Assembly: GCA_028821405.1 (NCBI GenBank)
Contig: JAPPGK010000007.1
Span: 1 to 63,885 of the forward strand
From: Gammaproteobacteria bacterium
Lineage (GTDB): Bacteria; Pseudomonadota; Gammaproteobacteria; Pseudomonadales; Azotimanducaceae
Reading direction: 5' to 3'
DNA: 63,885 nucleotides
In this document: one piece after another, positions 25,286-34,124 of the stretch
Position numbering within the stretch: position 1 is the stretch's first letter
How the letters are laid out: every line of letters begins with the position of its first letter
Program-made: the position numbers and the translations under genes
The notes under the pieces: generated by a model
Databases searched by the model: none
Seen by the model: the letters and a program-made list of their open reading frames with translations, nothing else
Told to the model about the DNA's origin: nothing

Positions 25286-26842
25286 CTAACGTTCGGACGT
25301 CGCGCCGCTCCCTTCATGCACCAGCCGGTTGACCAACGGCGCGACCGCCATGACCACGACACCGATACCCACGCCCCACCACCCCAAGGTGGCGAAGGTA
25401 TCGGTGTAGATCGGGAGCGACACGACCGGATCGACCTCGGCCCCGGGTACCCGGTCGATGGCGGCAAACCCCGCGATCCAGCCGGCCAGGTACTGCGCGG
25501 CCGCACCGGATAGGAACCAGACGCCCATCATCAGGCCGACCACCTTCACGGCGGAGAGGCGGGTCACCATGGAGAGGCCCACCGGCGACAGGCACAGTTC
25601 GCCGGTGGTGTGCAGGAAGTAGGCGAACACCAGCCAGAGTACGGCGACTTGCCCGGCGCTGTCGGCGAACGATGCGCCCGCGACCAGCACCAGGAACCCC
25701 AACCCCGCCTGCAATACGCCGAGGCCGAACTTCATCGGCGTCGAGGGTTCGATGCCGCGTTTCGAGAGGATGTCCCAGACCATGGCGAAGGCGGGCGCCA
25801 GCAGGATGATGAACGCGGGGTTGAAGAAGCCCATCTGTGCGGCCTGCATCTCGATCCCGACCAGCGTGGTCTCGACGTTGCGTTCCGTGAACAACACCAT
25901 GGACGTGCCTGCCTGCTCGAACAGCGTCCAGAAAACCACGGAAACGGCGGTCAACATCAGCACGACCACCATCCGGTCGCGTTCGACCTTGGTGCACTTG
26001 GCCAGGGCGTACCAGACGATTCCCAGTACGGCGCCACCGGCGGCGAGTGCCAGCAGGCCGCCGACGAGGTCCCGCCACTGCATCAACCACCATGCGGCCG
26101 CGACACCGACGAGGCTCGCCGCGTAGATCCAGTGCTCCTTGGTGATTCCCGCCACCCGGCTCGCCAAACGCGCAGGCGCCGACGCTTCGCCCGCGCCGTG
26201 GAAGTGGCGCTGGCCACCGAGGAAGCAAAACAGGCCAGCCAGCATCCCGATACCGGCGAGGCCGAAACCGTATTTCCAGCCGTAGGTCTGACCCAGCCAG
26301 CCGCACAGCAGGATCGCGGCCAGCGCGCCGAGATTGATGCCCATGTAGAAGATGGTGAAACCCTGGTCCCGGCGCGGATCCTCGTCGGCGTAGAGTTGCC
26401 CGACGATGGTCGAGATGCTCGGTTTCAGGAAGCCGACGCCGATGATGATGAACGCCAGCGCCAGGTACATGATCGACAGGGCACCGTCGTCGCGGCTCAG
26501 CACGCCGTCGACAACATTGGCCGGTTCGCCTTCGAAGGCCATCAGGACGTGGCCGCAGCAGAGCAGGATCGCGCCGCAGGTCACCGCGCGGCGAAAGCCG
26601 AGGTAGCGATCCGCGATGAAGCCCCCGATGATCGGCATCAGGTAGACCAAGGAGCCGTAGGTGGCGACCACGCCGGCCGACACGGCGTCGTCGAACAGGA
26701 AGTGCTCGGTGAGGTAGAGCACCAGGAGCGCGCGCATGCCGTAGAAGCTGAACCGCTCCCACATCTCCGTCGCGAAGCAGATGTAGAGGCCCGTCGGATG
26801 TCCGAGTAATTCGCCCCGCGCGGGCTCGACGGCTGCGTTCAT
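25286..26842 (-). CDS. POT/PTR-family proton-dependent oligopeptide transporter
   Basis: About 518 residues, 12-14 hydrophobic segments. The POT signature ATEMWERFSFYGMRALLVLY (ExxERF region) is at the N-terminus, and the second motif GAL-rich FYMGINLGALAAILL follows near residue 150. POT transporters import di- and tripeptides with protons across the inner membrane. Start ATG 26842 precedes a soluble leader MNAAVEPARGELLGHPTG that matches the family. Confidence 0.93.
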   Translation of the reverse strand: MNAAVEPARGELLGHPTGLYICFATEMWERFSFYGMRALLVLYLTEHFLFDDAVSAGVVATYGSLVYLMPIIGGFIADRYLGFRRAVTCGAILLCCGHVLMAFEGEPANVVDGVLSRDDGALSIMYLALAFIIIGVGFLKPSISTIVGQLYADEDPRRDQGFTIFYMGINLGALAAILLCGWLGQTYGWKYGFGLAGIGMLAGLFCFLGGQRHFHGAGEASAPARLASRVAGITKEHWIYAASLVGVAAAWWLMQWRDLVGGLLALAAGGAVLGIVWYALAKCTKVERDRMVVVLMLTAVSVVFWTLFEQAGTSMVLFTERNVETTLVGIEMQAAQMGFFNPAFIILLAPAFAMVWDILSKRGIEPSTPMKFGLGVLQAGLGFLVLVAGASFADSAGQVAVLWLVFAYFLHTTGELCLSPVGLSMVTRLSAVKVVGLMMGVWFLSGAAAQYLAGWIAGFAAIDRVPGAEVDPVVSLPIYTDTFATLGWWGVGIGVVVMAVAPLVNRLVHEGSGATSER

Positions 26843-26901
26843 GGGCAAGGTCCGTTGTTGTTTCCTGTAGACGAGGAGACTCGGGGACTCGACCCCGGAA
26901 A

Positions 26902-28047
26902 TCAACGGTCCTCGATGAACGGGCTCTGGTATTCGGGCCGCGCCACGAACGTGGCGTCGGTCAAGGCGTGGAGAAACGCCAGCAGCTCTGCGCGTTCCGT
27001 GGGCGTCATGTCGAATCCACGGACGAACTGGCTCTTGTAGGCGTTGACGCGGCCGTCGCCAACGTGTTGCCCGGTTTCGACGTTGCGCCCGCCGGCGGCG
27101 TAGAAATCGAGCACCGCCGCGAGGTCCGCCAAGCTGCCGTCGTGCATATACGGCGCTGTCAGGGCGACGTTGCGAAGGGTCGGCGCCCGGAACTTGCCCC
27201 GGTCGCCGGGTTCGCCGGTGAGGTCGTACAACCCCTGGTCTTCGCGTGGATAGGCGTCTTTGCCGCCGACGTTGTAGAGCCCGGTGTTGTGGAACGCGTT
27301 GTCGAGTATCGCAACGCTATCGTGCGTGCTCGACTGGGTGAAGTTGAAACCGCCGTGGCAGTGGTGGCATTCGAACTTCTCGGAGAAGAAGTGCTGCAGT
27401 CCGTTGAGGGCGACGGCGTCGAGCGCGTCGTCGTTCGCGGCGTAGGCGTACTCGTCGAAAGGCGACTCGAAGGACACCAGCGATCGGACGAAGCAGGCCA
27501 GTGCGTCGACGATATGCGCGAACCCAAGCGCGCCATGGCGCGGGAACGCGTCGTCGTACAGATCCTGGTAGAGCGGGTCGTCGCGGAACCGCGCGAGGAC
27601 CTCCTCTTCGCGACCGGCGATCCCGAGTTCGACGGGGTTGTCGCCGAACATGGGGATGAGCAACTGCTGTTCGATGGTCGAAAGACCCGGGTGCACCCAC
27701 ATCAGGGTGTCGTTGTAGGCCACGTTGACGAGCGCGAGCGTATTGCGCGAATTGACGCCGCCGGTGGAACCCACGGCCCGGGCTCGAGGTTCGCTGAAGG
27801 CGTGCTCCGGCCGATGGCAGGACGCACACGCCTGCTTGCCGTTCCCGGACAGCCGCGTGTCGTAGAAGAAGTGTCGACCGAGTTCGACCTTGGCGGCGGT
27901 CATCGGGTTGCCCTCGGGCACCGGCGGGCGCGGAAAACCCGCGGGGATGTCCCACGCGTAGTCCTCTTGCGTTCCACATCCGACGCAAACGAGGGCCAAG
28001 ACGAGGCAAGCGATCGCCGGTCCGGTCATGGCGTGAATAGCGCTCAC
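26902..28047 (-). CDS. mbnH: MbnH-family di-heme enzyme (metallo-mystery pair cytochrome c peroxidase-like)
   Basis: About 381 residues. Lipoprotein-type signal (ACLVLALVCVGCG), then a MauG/cytochrome-c-peroxidase fold with two haem motifs, CASCH (near residue 95) and CHHCH (near 230), and the C-terminal TAPYMHDGSLADL segment. It directly follows MbnP with a 4-nt GTGA overlap. MbnH is known to oxidise a Trp of MbnP to kynurenine, creating a copper site; such pairs occur in methanobactin operons and elsewhere. No methanobactin precursor gene was seen nearby. GTG 28047 is chosen for the coupling; ATG 28029 is an alternative. Confidence 0.88.
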   Translation of the reverse strand: MSAIHAMTGPAIACLVLALVCVGCGTQEDYAWDIPAGFPRPPVPEGNPMTAAKVELGRHFFYDTRLSGNGKQACASCHRPEHAFSEPRARAVGSTGGVNSRNTLALVNVAYNDTLMWVHPGLSTIEQQLLIPMFGDNPVELGIAGREEEVLARFRDDPLYQDLYDDAFPRHGALGFAHIVDALACFVRSLVSFESPFDEYAYAANDDALDAVALNGLQHFFSEKFECHHCHGGFNFTQSSTHDSVAILDNAFHNTGLYNVGGKDAYPREDQGLYDLTGEPGDRGKFRAPTLRNVALTAPYMHDGSLADLAAVLDFYAAGGRNVETGQHVGDGRVNAYKSQFVRGFDMTPTERAELLAFLHALTDATFVARPEYQSPFIEDR

Positions 28048-28787
28048 GGGGCGAAACGGAACACCGTTTGACCCTCGCAGTCGTCGAGGCACAACCCCGT
28101 GTTCGGATCCAGACCGAGTCTGGCTAGCAGACCGCGGCACGCGGCACTGGCGGCGTAGGCTTCCATGCAATTGTCCTCGACCGCGGTCTCGACGTGCGCA
28201 AGCAGGGCGTCGAGATCGATGACAATCGTCCCCGTGCCGGGCGATTCGCTCGGGAGCCGGATGCGGGCGAGGTTGGGTCGTCGGCAGGGTCTGCCCGGCG
28301 GGCGCACCGCGGAAGCGGAAAGGCAGCCCGTGCTGCCGAGATGAAATGACCACTCGTTGGCGATATCGAGCCGGACGAATTTGTACCCCGATTGCCATGT
28401 CCAGAACATGGATGGAACGTTGAGCGGCGACTCCGCGAGCAGGGGATTGCCGTGGTTTCGGTCGAACGGTATGCCGAGCAGGAACTCGATGGCTTCGTAG
28501 CGTCCGTTCGGCACTCGGCCGGCGACGACGGGGTTCTCCCGTTGGCCACCGAGCGCAACCAAGGCCGTGGTGGCGTCCTGCCATGGATTCTCGTCGAGAA
28601 CCACGGCAACGGCGTCTCCATCGGCATCGACCAGCACCCAGTCCGAGACGAAGAGTCGCAGCGAGTAGTCGGCCACGAGGGTGGATTGCACCTCGAAGTC
28701 GAGACGAACCGGCGTCATGGATGGCTGACAGCCACCAAGCGCCAATGCGAAGGCAGTCACCAGGAAAGCGTGGGTCCGAGTAGGCAC
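28044..28787 (-). CDS. mbnP: MbnP-family copper-binding protein (metallo-mystery pair, four-Cys)
   Basis: 247-residue lipoprotein: signal HAFLVTAFALALGGC with the lipobox Cys near residue 20. Core includes MFWTWQSGYKFVRLDI, the conserved MbnP segment with Trp residues that MbnH can oxidise, and the cysteine pairs GCLSAS...RPC and AACRGL...GLCLDDC of the four-Cys motif. It binds copper in the periplasm or outer membrane. First gene of the mbnP-mbnH pair, divergent from the large surface protein. Confidence 0.88.
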   Translation of the reverse strand: MPTRTHAFLVTAFALALGGCQPSMTPVRLDFEVQSTLVADYSLRLFVSDWVLVDADGDAVAVVLDENPWQDATTALVALGGQRENPVVAGRVPNGRYEAIEFLLGIPFDRNHGNPLLAESPLNVPSMFWTWQSGYKFVRLDIANEWSFHLGSTGCLSASAVRPPGRPCRRPNLARIRLPSESPGTGTIVIDLDALLAHVETAVEDNCMEAYAASAACRGLLARLGLDPNTGLCLDDCEGQTVFRFAP

Positions 28788-28878
28788 GTACCCGGTGCCA
28801 TTGGCACGGATGGCGGGCTGCGTGGCTGGTGCGGATTTGTTAACTTTCGCACCCCATCAACGGGTTGCTGGAATACTC

Positions 28879-31830
28879 GTGACCCGCGCAGTAATCATCG
28901 CGATGCTGGTTCCGGTACTGCTAGCCGATGCCGCACGCGGCGACGATGCTATACCCCGCTATGTCGCCCAACAAGGCGATGATCGCGGCGACTGTTCGCT
29001 GCCCGTGCGGCCGTGCCGGACCATCCCGTACGCGCTATCGGTCGCCGGCAAGGGTGACCAGGTGCGCGTTGCCCGAGGCACCTACGCGCTTGCCGAGGTT
29101 CTCGACGCCATCGAGGTCGTCGGCAGTGCCGTCGACGTGCAGGGCGGATTCGACCGCTTCGACCACTTCCTCCGGCAAGCACCGGCGACCAATCGAACAA
29201 CGTTGACCGGCGTGCCCGTCGCGTTCCGCGACGCCCTACAAGCACGGGGATTCCAGGTCGTCGTCGACCGCAAGGGCTTGGATGCGGCGGATCGAGCGGC
29301 GCTTGCCGGGTTCCAGGCGAGTCGGACGAGCAGTGCCGGGGCGGATTGCATCGCCAACAGCGCCGGCGCCTACCCCTGCGACAACGTCGACCTGTTGTCC
29401 CACGTCGCCCTCTCCGACCTGTCGTCCAAGCCCGGCGTCGCCGCCGACATCTGGGGCTTCGTGGACCTCAACACCGAGCGCGAATACGCACTTCTCGGGG
29501 TCGAGAACGGTCTCGCGGTAATCGACGTCTCGGACCCAACCGCGCCATTCGAGGTGGGTACGGTGCCCGGCTCGGTGTCGGATTGGCGGGACGTCAAGAT
29601 TACGCAACGCTACGACGATGCCGCGCACCGATGGCGCACCTACGCGTACGTGAGCACCGAGTACGGCGGCCGCTTGGTCGTCGTTGACCTGACCGAATTG
29701 CCAAACCGCGTTCGCCTTGGCCGTCGATCCGATACCTCCGCGCACAACGTGTACGTGAGCAACGTCGACTACACAACCGGCGTCCCGCTCGACGAAAGCC
29801 GGACGCCGCCGTTGCTGCAGGTGCTTGGCAGCGCGTTCAACCGCGGCGCATTTCGTTCTTTCGACACGAGCGATCCACTGAACCTGGTTGAGGTTGCCGT
29901 GTCGCCGCGCGGCTACAGCCACGATGCCACTTCCATGCTGGTGGTGGACGACCGGACATCGGCGTGCAAGACGGACACCGAGGCCTGCGAGGTGCTGCTC
30001 GACTTCAACGAGAGTCACATCGAGATCTGGGATTTCAGCGATCAGCACGCCCCGAAGCTTCTGAGTTCCACAACCTACGAGAATGCGGGATACGTCCATT
30101 CGGGATGGTGGACCGAGGACGGTCGCTACCTGTTCGTGCACGACGAGTTCGACGAGAGCGACGCGGATCTCGACACCACGGTTCGCGTCTTCGATCTCGC
30201 CGATTTGACGGATCCTCGGCTCGTCAAGGTCTGGACCGGGCCCACGGCCGCCATCGACCACAACGGCTATGTCCGTGGCAACCGCTACTTCATGTCCAAC
30301 TACACACGGGGTCTCACGATCCTCGACATCACCGATCCCGCCGACCCGTCGGCGGTCGGCTTCTTCGACACCCATCCGTCCTCCGACAACGCCAGTTTTA
30401 GCGGCGCCTGGGGCGCCTATCCGTTCCTGCCCAGCGGCAACGTCCTTGTGAGCGACTTTTCCGGTGGCCTTTTCGTGTTGGCGGATCGGACGCGTTCATC
30501 CGAGGGTGTCCGAATCGGCTTCGCCGCGAGGTCATTCGGCGGCGAAGAAGGCGACGAGGTCGCGGTCACCGTGGAGCGTACCGGTAGCGGTGGTGCCGTG
30601 GGAGTGGATTACGCAGTACTCGTCGGTTCGGCGGATAGCGCTGACATCGAGGCGGTCACCGGGACCCTTCACTGGCCGGAAACGTCGGTCGACGCCGAGG
30701 TATCGCGCAGCATCGCGGTGCCATTGCTTCGCGACGACCTCGCCGAGCCGATCGAGCGGGCGTTCGTTCGGCTCAGCAATCCGACGGGCGGTGCCGTGCT
30801 GACGGACGTCAACATGGCGTATGTATTTGTAGGCGACGCCGGCCGAGGGCCGTCGGTCGGCTTTGCCGCGACGCAGATGGCCGTGGACGAGACCGCGGGC
30901 CGGCTGATCGCCACGGTGCGACGTTTGGGAAGTCCATTGGGTGCGGCGTCGGTCGATTTCAATGTCGGCTCGCTAACCGCGTTGCCCGGCGCGGACTACG
31001 TGGAGGTCCAACCCGGACGATTGTCTTGGACTGACGGGGACGCGACGGCGCGGACCATCGTCGTGCCCTTGGTCACCGACAACGAGGAAGAACCCCGGGA
31101 GCGTTTCGAGATTCGCCTGTCTTCGCCGACCGGTGCCACCTTGGGGACCGACCGCATCCTGGTCGACATCAATGGCGACGGCTCGGCGGTCACGGGGTTC
31201 ATGTTGTACGACAACGCGACTCGGCAAGACCTCCAGCCGATACTGGACGGTAAGAGACTCGCCACGCACGCCGTTCCGGGCAACACGGGCATCCGGGTCG
31301 AAGTCAAGAAACCGAACGGGGTGCAGAGCGTGGGACTGACCGTCGATGGCGCAGCGGAGACGCACACCGACAACGACGCACCGTACGTGTTCCACATCCT
31401 GGGCGATGCCCCGGCAGGTGACTACACATTGCGAGCCACGCCTTATCCGGAGAACGACCTCGGCGGCGTCGCCGGCGAGCCCCTCGCCGTCACCTTCTCG
31501 GTCGGAGACGAACCGGACGTCCCGTCAACCGACGCCTCGTTGCTGCAACTCGAACTGAGCGGCATCGACTTGCGTTTCGATACCGACGTTGCCAGCTACG
31601 AGGCAACCGTGGGGCCGCAGGTCGCTCGCACGACGGTGTCGGCGAGCGCGGCCGCGGGAGCGACCTACGTGATCGGCCCGGACGATGCCGATGCCCACAC
31701 CCATGGCCACCAGGTGGATCTCGCGATCGGGGCGACCGCCATCGACGTCGCCGTCACCGCCGAAGACGGCGAGGCGACCAAGACCTACACCGTGGCGGTG
31801 TTTCGCGCCCCCTTCACGACGGGCCCATAG
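28879..31830 (+). CDS. Choice-of-anchor B family surface protein with Calx-beta and cadherin-like domains
   Basis: About 983 residues. GTG at 28879 starts a signal peptide (AVIIAMLVPVLLADAARG). Residues about 110-540 are LVIVD-type beta-propeller repeats of the choice-of-anchor B family (GVENGLAVIDVSDPTAPFEV, IWDFSDQHAPKLL, GLTILDITDPADP). Then come two Calx-beta-like domains (VAVTVERTGSGGAVGVDY, LIATVRRLGSPLGAAS), an Ig-like domain near residue 780 and a C-terminal cadherin-like beta sandwich (DASLLQLELSGIDLRF). No LPXTG or PEP-CTERM sorting tail, so it may be secreted. Its divergent neighbours are mbnP/mbnH. Upstream in-frame ATG codons would place the signal peptide inside the protein. Confidence 0.82.
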   Translation: MTRAVIIAMLVPVLLADAARGDDAIPRYVAQQGDDRGDCSLPVRPCRTIPYALSVAGKGDQVRVARGTYALAEVLDAIEVVGSAVDVQGGFDRFDHFLRQAPATNRTTLTGVPVAFRDALQARGFQVVVDRKGLDAADRAALAGFQASRTSSAGADCIANSAGAYPCDNVDLLSHVALSDLSSKPGVAADIWGFVDLNTEREYALLGVENGLAVIDVSDPTAPFEVGTVPGSVSDWRDVKITQRYDDAAHRWRTYAYVSTEYGGRLVVVDLTELPNRVRLGRRSDTSAHNVYVSNVDYTTGVPLDESRTPPLLQVLGSAFNRGAFRSFDTSDPLNLVEVAVSPRGYSHDATSMLVVDDRTSACKTDTEACEVLLDFNESHIEIWDFSDQHAPKLLSSTTYENAGYVHSGWWTEDGRYLFVHDEFDESDADLDTTVRVFDLADLTDPRLVKVWTGPTAAIDHNGYVRGNRYFMSNYTRGLTILDITDPADPSAVGFFDTHPSSDNASFSGAWGAYPFLPSGNVLVSDFSGGLFVLADRTRSSEGVRIGFAARSFGGEEGDEVAVTVERTGSGGAVGVDYAVLVGSADSADIEAVTGTLHWPETSVDAEVSRSIAVPLLRDDLAEPIERAFVRLSNPTGGAVLTDVNMAYVFVGDAGRGPSVGFAATQMAVDETAGRLIATVRRLGSPLGAASVDFNVGSLTALPGADYVEVQPGRLSWTDGDATARTIVVPLVTDNEEEPRERFEIRLSSPTGATLGTDRILVDINGDGSAVTGFMLYDNATRQDLQPILDGKRLATHAVPGNTGIRVEVKKPNGVQSVGLTVDGAAETHTDNDAPYVFHILGDAPAGDYTLRATPYPENDLGGVAGEPLAVTFSVGDEPDVPSTDASLLQLELSGIDLRFDTDVASYEATVGPQVARTTVSASAAAGATYVIGPDDADAHTHGHQVDLAIGATAIDVAVTAEDGEATKTYTVAVFRAPFTTGP

Positions 31831-31972
31831 GGGCGACCCTGGAACCTCGCGGTCGCCCGGATTCGCGACACGCCGGGGGTTCGCGCCGATTCCGTAGGGC
31901 GACCCTTGCGGCGCCCGCGTTCGTTGCGGTGCCCCGTCCGGGGCGTGTCGCAGGGCGGGGACAAGCCCCGCC
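31831..31972. repeat. Intergenic palindromic (REP-like) cluster, possible terminator
   Basis: Between convergent genes lie the perfect inverted repeat GGGCGACC/GGTCGCCC (31831-31858, 12-nt loop), a related GGGCGACCC-type copy near 31897, and the hairpin GGCGGGG-ACAAG-CCCCGCC (31954-31972). Similar sequences recur at 43595-43612 and 53059-53088, so this is a dispersed repeat family. It may also end transcription from both sides. Confidence 0.65.
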
Positions 31973-33057
31973 TACGCCTGATTGGCGCGCACGATGTCGC
32001 CCATGCCTTCCCACTCGTCCCACATGTCGCAGAGCGCGTTCTTGGAACGTTCCCAGGGGTTGTTGCCTTCCTCGTATTCCAGCCACTCGCCGCGCTGGCC
32101 CCGGTCGGGGTGGTCGGAGACGCCGTTGACCATCTTGTCCGGCTGCCGCTTCTTGTTGCGAATCCGGAAGATGATGTTCATCCGCGTTTCCGTGCCCTCG
32201 TTGCGCGTTCCGGAATGCGGCATGTGGAAGAGGGTGATGCAGGCATCGCCCGGTTCCATCAGCACCTGCGTCGGCCTCGGCCAGCGCACCCCGTCGGGGG
32301 TCGTCTCGGAGGCGTCGTCTAGGAATTGCTCGCGCACGGACTCCGGAAGGTAGACGTGCCCGCAGCGGTTCGTCGCGTTGTAGTTGAGTCGCGGCCAACC
32401 CGGTCCTTCGGGTCCGATGCAGTCATTGACCGAGCGTTGCCAGCGGAAGAACCTCTCGGTGACGTGGTGGGCGCCACGCAGCAGCGCGGTCTGACCGCAG
32501 CCTTCGCGGGTCTGGTCGTTCAGGCAAACGAACGCGAATGCCGTGAAACTACCCATCCCCAAGGTCATTTCCGGATCCTCGAACAACGGCACGCTGTTGT
32601 GACCCATCACCTCGGGACTTCTCCCGATGTCGCCCTTGGGTCCCGAAGCGATGTAGTGGTTGTAGATCTCCTCCGGGGTGCCCGTCTGGACTTCCTGCGG
32701 CACACCGATGGTGCACAGCCCGTCCATGTGTGATTCCGCCCCGTAGTAGGGCTGGTCCTTGTCCCTGTAGCCCAGGTTGTTGAAGTGGTCGCCGGGTTTG
32801 CGCACCCGGTTGGCGCCCACCTGGCAGACGATGGGCGGGTCGAAGTAGCCCATTGCCTCGTGCAGGATCGGCGTGACCGTGGACGCGTTCACGAGGTCAG
32901 TCAGTTCCGTAGCACCGCCCACGTAGACGCCCTCTTCGGGATTTCGGATCTTGTCGATGGCGGCGTCGACCAGGTCCTGGGATACGGCGTTCTTCAGAAC
33001 GATGTAGCCGTCGTCGTAGAGTGTCTGCTTCTGTCCAAGCGTAAGTGCGTCGGTCAC
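31972..33057 (-). CDS. Phytanoyl-CoA dioxygenase (PhyH) family protein
   Basis: 361 residues, PhyH-type Fe(II)/2-oxoglutarate dioxygenase. Iron ligands: HxD in ESHMDGLCT (near residue 110) and the distal His in FHMPHSGTRNEG (near 283), with the co-substrate Arg in TRMNIIFRIRN. The closest paralogue in the window is 37737-38789, which shares GPEGPGWPRL and the C-terminal DHPDRG...E(W/F)L(E/D)YEE plan. The oxidised substrate is unknown; bacterial PhyH proteins act on lipids, halogenated compounds and natural products. Confidence 0.85.
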   Translation of the reverse strand: MTDALTLGQKQTLYDDGYIVLKNAVSQDLVDAAIDKIRNPEEGVYVGGATELTDLVNASTVTPILHEAMGYFDPPIVCQVGANRVRKPGDHFNNLGYRDKDQPYYGAESHMDGLCTIGVPQEVQTGTPEEIYNHYIASGPKGDIGRSPEVMGHNSVPLFEDPEMTLGMGSFTAFAFVCLNDQTREGCGQTALLRGAHHVTERFFRWQRSVNDCIGPEGPGWPRLNYNATNRCGHVYLPESVREQFLDDASETTPDGVRWPRPTQVLMEPGDACITLFHMPHSGTRNEGTETRMNIIFRIRNKKRQPDKMVNGVSDHPDRGQRGEWLEYEEGNNPWERSKNALCDMWDEWEGMGDIVRANQA

Positions 33058-33126
33058 CTGTGTCCCTCCGGATCCCCAGCGGTTGATTCTAAGCGATGTT
33101 CGGTTCGTGTCCTCGTGGTCTCGGCA

Positions 33127-33972
33127 TCAGCGTCTCGGCGTGAATCCGTAGACGCGCTGCGCGTTCCCACCCATGAGGGCGGATCGCTCCGAGTCGCTCA
33201 AACGATCTGAGTCCCGGAACGCGTCGACGCCCTCGGCGTAGCTCACCAATAGGACCGCGCGGGTCCAGTCCGTGCCCCACAGGCATCGCTCGATGCCGAA
33301 CGCGTCGAAGATGCGCCGAAGCGGATCCCAGATGTCGTCGAACGGGAACGGCTCGTGGGAGAGCGTACAAGCCCCGGTGATCTTGATGGCGACGTTGTCG
33401 TATTGGGCGAGGGCCAGCACCTTGGGCAGATCGGCAAAGGGTTGTGCAGGCGCCGGCGGTTCGAAGGGCTGGCGGAGACCGAGATGGTCGAGCACGATGC
33501 GCGCCCCCGGGTTGCGTTGCGCCAAGCCGCCGAGGAGCGGCGCATTGCCCCAGCACAGGACGTTCACGGCCAACCCGGTCTCGGCACCGGCGGCGAGAAT
33601 CCGATTGAGCCCGGGATCGTCGGCCTCCACCGCGAAGGGATCGGGCAGCATGATCCGCGCCCCCACGACGGCGTCGGCGCGGGCCCACTCCGCCACCTGT
33701 TCGGCGACATCGGGCGCGCTGGGGTCGAACGGTTTGACAAGGCCGAATCGACCGGGATGCCGAGCGTGGACCTCCAATGCATAGCTCGCGTCGTACCGGT
33801 ACATGCTGTAGGGCGAGACCAGGATCGCCCCGTCGACGCCGACCTCGTCCATCGCCGCGACCATCTGATCGCCGGTCACCTCCGGTGGCCCGTGCAGGAA
33901 CCCGATCCACGGCCGCTCGGGACGGTCGCGCTCGTAGGCGTGGACCTGGGCGTCGATTACCGGCGTAGCCAT
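33127..33972 (-). CDS. Amidohydrolase family 2 (PF04909) TIM-barrel hydrolase
   Basis: 281 residues. N-terminal metal motif DAQVHAYERD, then LDHLGLRQP near residue 160 and the C-terminal metal Asp in LWGTDWTRAV near 230, the pattern of amidohydrolase-2/decarboxylase-lactonase enzymes. The first motif has QVH where many members have (T/N)xH. About 70 bp upstream of the PhyH gene on the same strand, so it may be co-transcribed with it. Confidence 0.82.
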   Translation of the reverse strand: MATPVIDAQVHAYERDRPERPWIGFLHGPPEVTGDQMVAAMDEVGVDGAILVSPYSMYRYDASYALEVHARHPGRFGLVKPFDPSAPDVAEQVAEWARADAVVGARIMLPDPFAVEADDPGLNRILAAGAETGLAVNVLCWGNAPLLGGLAQRNPGARIVLDHLGLRQPFEPPAPAQPFADLPKVLALAQYDNVAIKITGACTLSHEPFPFDDIWDPLRRIFDAFGIERCLWGTDWTRAVLLVSYAEGVDAFRDSDRLSDSERSALMGGNAQRVYGFTPRR

Positions 33973-34070
33973 AACCGTCGAATCATACAGGCACGCTCAT
34001 GGCGGGAGGTGTCGGGCTTCGTCAGCCATCGTCAGCCGAGGCTCACTTGATCTTCCCGGCGGGCAATTCG

Positions 34071-34092
34071 CGATGCTATTCTTGTAGCATCG
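34071..34092 (+). promoter_or_regulatory. Perfect hairpin in the leader of the envelope-repeat pair
   Basis: CGATGCTA-TTCTTG-TAGCATCG forms an 8-bp perfect stem, ending 33 nt before the start of the next gene. It could be a protein-binding operator or a leader RNA structure. No second promoter element was assigned with confidence. Confidence 0.4.
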
Positions 34093-34124
34093 ACTTCGTA
34101 GCCTACGGGGCGGGTGCAGTGCTC

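Noticed and set aside
26902-28584. Longer MbnH frame reaching to 28584
   Set aside because: The extra N-terminus is antisense-like sequence within mbnP; lipoprotein signal and GTGA coupling place the start at 28047 or 28029.
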